Below, piece after piece: positions 61,487-64,000 of a stretch of 64,000 nt of DNA. The notes beneath the pieces were generated by a model that did not search any database, was not told the DNA's origin, and saw only the letters and a list, made by a program, of their open reading frames with translations. The first letter of the stretch is position 1, and every line of letters begins with the position of its first letter. The position numbers were made by a program, and so were the translations under genes. The stretch covers positions 54,368,953 to 54,432,952 of the forward strand of contig CM060189.1 of assembly GCA_030549335.1 (NCBI GenBank), given 5' to 3'. Source of the DNA: Pontederia crassipes (Eukaryota > Streptophyta > Magnoliopsida > Commelinales > Pontederiaceae).

Positions 61487-63999
61487 CCTCAACAGCGACA
61501 GGCACCGCAGCAGCCCCAGCAAAATAATAAAGCATGCCAACATTGTGGGAGATTTCACCCAGGAGAATGCCGACGAAGAACAGGTGCTTGTATCCACTGT
61601 GGTCAGCAGGGACACTTTATCCGTGACTGTCCTAAGAAGGCAAGGGAGGAACAAGCTCAGCGTAGCGCTGGAAGTGCTAATACCTTGGTGCAAGGCAGAG
61701 TTTATAATATGCAAACGGATACTACACCAGCTGACGTCGACGTCATCAGAGGTACTTTACCTATAGCAGGCATGCCTACTACAGTATTATTTGATTCTGG
61801 TGCATCACATTCATTCATCTCTCAAGATTGTACTATGGCTTTGAATTTGCCTCTGCATGATATGACATGTTCCATGAGTGTGGCAACCCCTATGGGTACT
61901 CTCTGCACTACGAAGTACATCCCAGAAGTACCAGTGACGATCGATGGCAAGAATTTCTCTGCAGATCTGATCGTCATTCCCATGACAGATTATGATGTCA
62001 TACTTGGTATGGACTGGCTGTCATATCACGATGCTGTAGTAGTATGCAGGCAAAAGAAGATTATCATTGGTACTCAAGGCAAGCCGAAGGCTACTGTGAA
62101 GGGCACTACTGGCAAGGAAGACAAGGTGATCATTTCTGCAATGAAGGCACAGAAGATGTTGCATAAAGGCTGTAGAGGTTATCTAGCTAGTGTCGTGAAA
62201 ACCGATGCCCCAGTTCCAGACCCACGACAGATGAAAATAGTTAGAGACTTTCCGGACGTCTTTCCAGAAGACGTCACTGGATTGCCACCACGACGGGAGA
62301 TTGATTTCTGCATCGACCTCCATCCGGGCACTGCTCCTATCTCCAAAGCTCCATATCGAATGGCTCCAGCTGAAATGCAAGAACTCAAAAAGCAAATCCA
62401 AGAACTTTTAGATAAGGGGTTTATCCGACCTAGTGTTTCACCATGGGGTGCACCAGTGCTCTTTGTGAAGAAGAAGGATGGCTCCCTCAGATTATGTATA
62501 GATTACAGAATGCTAAATAAGGTCACAGTGAAGAATAAGTACCCGCTGCCACGTATTGATGATTTGTTTGATCAATTGTCCAAGGCCTCTGTGTTCTCCA
62601 AGATTGACTTGCGGAGTGGTTATCACCAACTACGAGTTGCAGAAGAAGACATTCCGAAGACTGCTTTTCGATCGAGATATGGGCATTACGAGTTCTTGGT
62701 TATGCCTTTTGGGTTGACGAATGCACCTGCAGCATTCATGGATCTGATGAACAGGGTGTTCAAGCCTTATTTGGATCAGTTCGTCATCGTCTTCGTTGAT
62801 GACATATTGATCTATTCAGAGAACCCCGAACAACACAGAGAGCATTTGAGGATCGTATTGGAGACACTTAGGCAGCACAAACTCTATGCAAAACTGTCGA
62901 AGTGTGAATTCTGGTTGGAAGAAATTATGTTCCTAGGACACATTGTCTCTAAGAAGGGTATTTCTGTTGATCCAGCGAAGGTAGAGGCAGTGACAAATTG
63001 GGCTCGACCGAAAAATGTGACCGAGATACGCAGTTTCCTTGGATTGGCTGGATACTATAGGCGATTCATAAAGGACTTCTCGAAGATAGCCTCCTCAATG
63101 ACGAAGCTGACAAAAAAGGGTGAGAAGTTTATCTGGTCACGACAGTGTGAAGATAGCTTTCAGGAGCTGAAGACTAGATTGACTACAGCACCGATACTCA
63201 CCATCCCTTCTGGTAGTGGTGGGTATGTGGTGTATAGTGATGCCTGCGGTACAGGATTGGGATCCGTACTAATGCAACACGGTAAGGTGATTGCATATGC
63301 ATCAAGACAGTTGAAGAAGCACGAGGTGAACTACCCGACACATGATTTAGAGTTAGCGGCAGTGGTCTTTGCTCTGAAAATCTGGAGACATTATTTGTAT
63401 GGAGAGAAGTTCGAAGTGTTCACCGATCACAAGAGTCTAAAATACGTCTTCTCTCAGCGAGACTTAAACATGAGGCAACGCAGGTGGATGGAGTTTTTGA
63501 AAGACTATGAGTTTGCCATTAACTACCATCCAGGTAAGGCAAACACAGTTGCTGACGCATTGAGTCGTAAATGGGAAGGTTCATTAGCATTTATGAGGCT
63601 CCGAGTGTTTGAGATGACTGAAGAACTCAACATGTGGAATCCAAGGCCGGGCAGAAATGGAGTTATATTGATGATGCACCAGCTTCAGCTAAACTTGGTT
63701 GACAGAATCATCAAGGCACAGTCGGAGGATGCAGAATATGTCAAGATGGTCAGTAGGTGTGAGAAAGAAACAGAGGACTTCAAGATATCAGCCGATGGCG
63801 GAGTCAGATATAGGAACCGTTTGTGGGTCCCTAATGATGCTGAACTCAAGAGGGAAGTGATGGACGAATGTCATAAGTCAGAATTTGCCATCCATCCAGG
63901 CAGCACGAAAATGTACAAGGATGTACAACGAAGTTACTGGTGGCACGATATGAAGCGAGAGATCGCGGAATATGTCTCTACGTGTCTAGTATGCCAACA
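61487..63999 (+). CDS. Pol: zinc knuckles, protease, RT, RNase H and integrase N-terminus
   Basis: Open through to the right edge. Zinc knuckles about 61535-61635. Aspartic protease about 61765-62020 ([25 protein letters not shown]). RT about 62330-62900 ([46 protein letters not shown]). RNase H about 63170-63580 ([38 protein letters not shown]). HHCC integrase zinc finger from about 63865 ([21 protein letters not shown] at the edge). Order and wording are those of plant chromoviruses. The integrase core and any chromodomain lie outside. No break is visible in this stretch. Confidence 0.88.
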
Positions 64000-64000
64000 A

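Larger units (their letters stand above)
58044..63999 (+). mobile_element. Tekay-like Gypsy element, 5' part, runs off the right edge
   Basis: 5' LTR about 58044-60056, primer-binding site 60060-60072, gag 60235-61476, pol about 61487-63999 and beyond. The clade is a chromovirus, probably Tekay, from gag and RT wording; the chromodomain would lie outside the window. Every part in view looks whole. Age cannot be set because the 3' LTR is not in the window. The left LTR edge is tentative (TGTGACGTCCGAGAATTTTG resembles the start of the solo LTR at 39593). Confidence 0.8.

Overview
This is a 64 kb piece of a flowering-plant nuclear genome, most likely a monocot: the only host gene seen has a very GC-rich third-position first exon next to AT-rich non-coding DNA, and most of the rest is LTR retrotransposon sequence of plant families (Athila, Tekay-like chromovirus, Copia, Sirevirus-like). 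No bacterial, organellar, CRISPR or RNA-gene signature was found. The species cannot be named from the sequence alone.

Layout. (1) 1-1869: 5' end of a SYP7-type syntaxin (SNARE) gene on the minus strand (coding exons 790-945 and 572-697; the rest lies off the left edge) and its upstream region. (2) 1870-37094: one nested retrotransposon block that can be resolved into layers. A minus-strand Copia element with about 0.2 kb LTRs (1870-2076 and 36872-37094) is the outer, oldest layer. Its RNase H region was entered by a plus-strand Tekay-like Gypsy element, called X here (2383-31610, 4-5 bp target repeat). X in turn holds a minus-strand Sirevirus-like Copia element (3897-about 7825) in its 5' LTR, and an Athila array (about 7826-25938 and 28512-29854) around a leftover piece of Gypsy pol (25939-28511). 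LTR divergence falls in the expected order: Copia pair about 25 percent, X pair about 8-10 percent, Athila A pair about 3 percent (all estimated by eye). (3) 37095-43175: AT-rich intergenic DNA with a possible MITE (38606-39379) and a solo LTR of Tekay type (39593-about 42567) with internal tandem repeats. (4) 43176-about 47656: an inverted, internally expanded LTR-type copy related to X, ending in a CpG-dense minisatellite. (5) 47657-49795: low-information intergenic DNA. (6) 49796-57585: a minus-strand Gypsy element with about 2.8 kb LTRs whose short internal region carries an open gag gene and no visible pol, a gag-only (TR-GAG-like) non-autonomous element. (7) 57586-58043: AT-rich then GC-rich spacer. 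(8) about 58044-63999: a plus-strand Tekay-like Gypsy element that runs off the right edge, with 5' LTR, primer-binding site, gag with a proline-rich repeat extension, and pol from protease into integrase; the visible part looks whole.

The host gene and the retroelements have no visible functional link, but the outer Copia insertion ends about 0.9 kb upstream of the syntaxin start codon, so the 35 kb nest now separates that gene from its former upstream DNA. The points most worth a second look are the two unrelated elements that both keep gag but show no pol, the shared-LTR Athila array, and several unusual palindromic or tandem repeat arrays inside LTRs.
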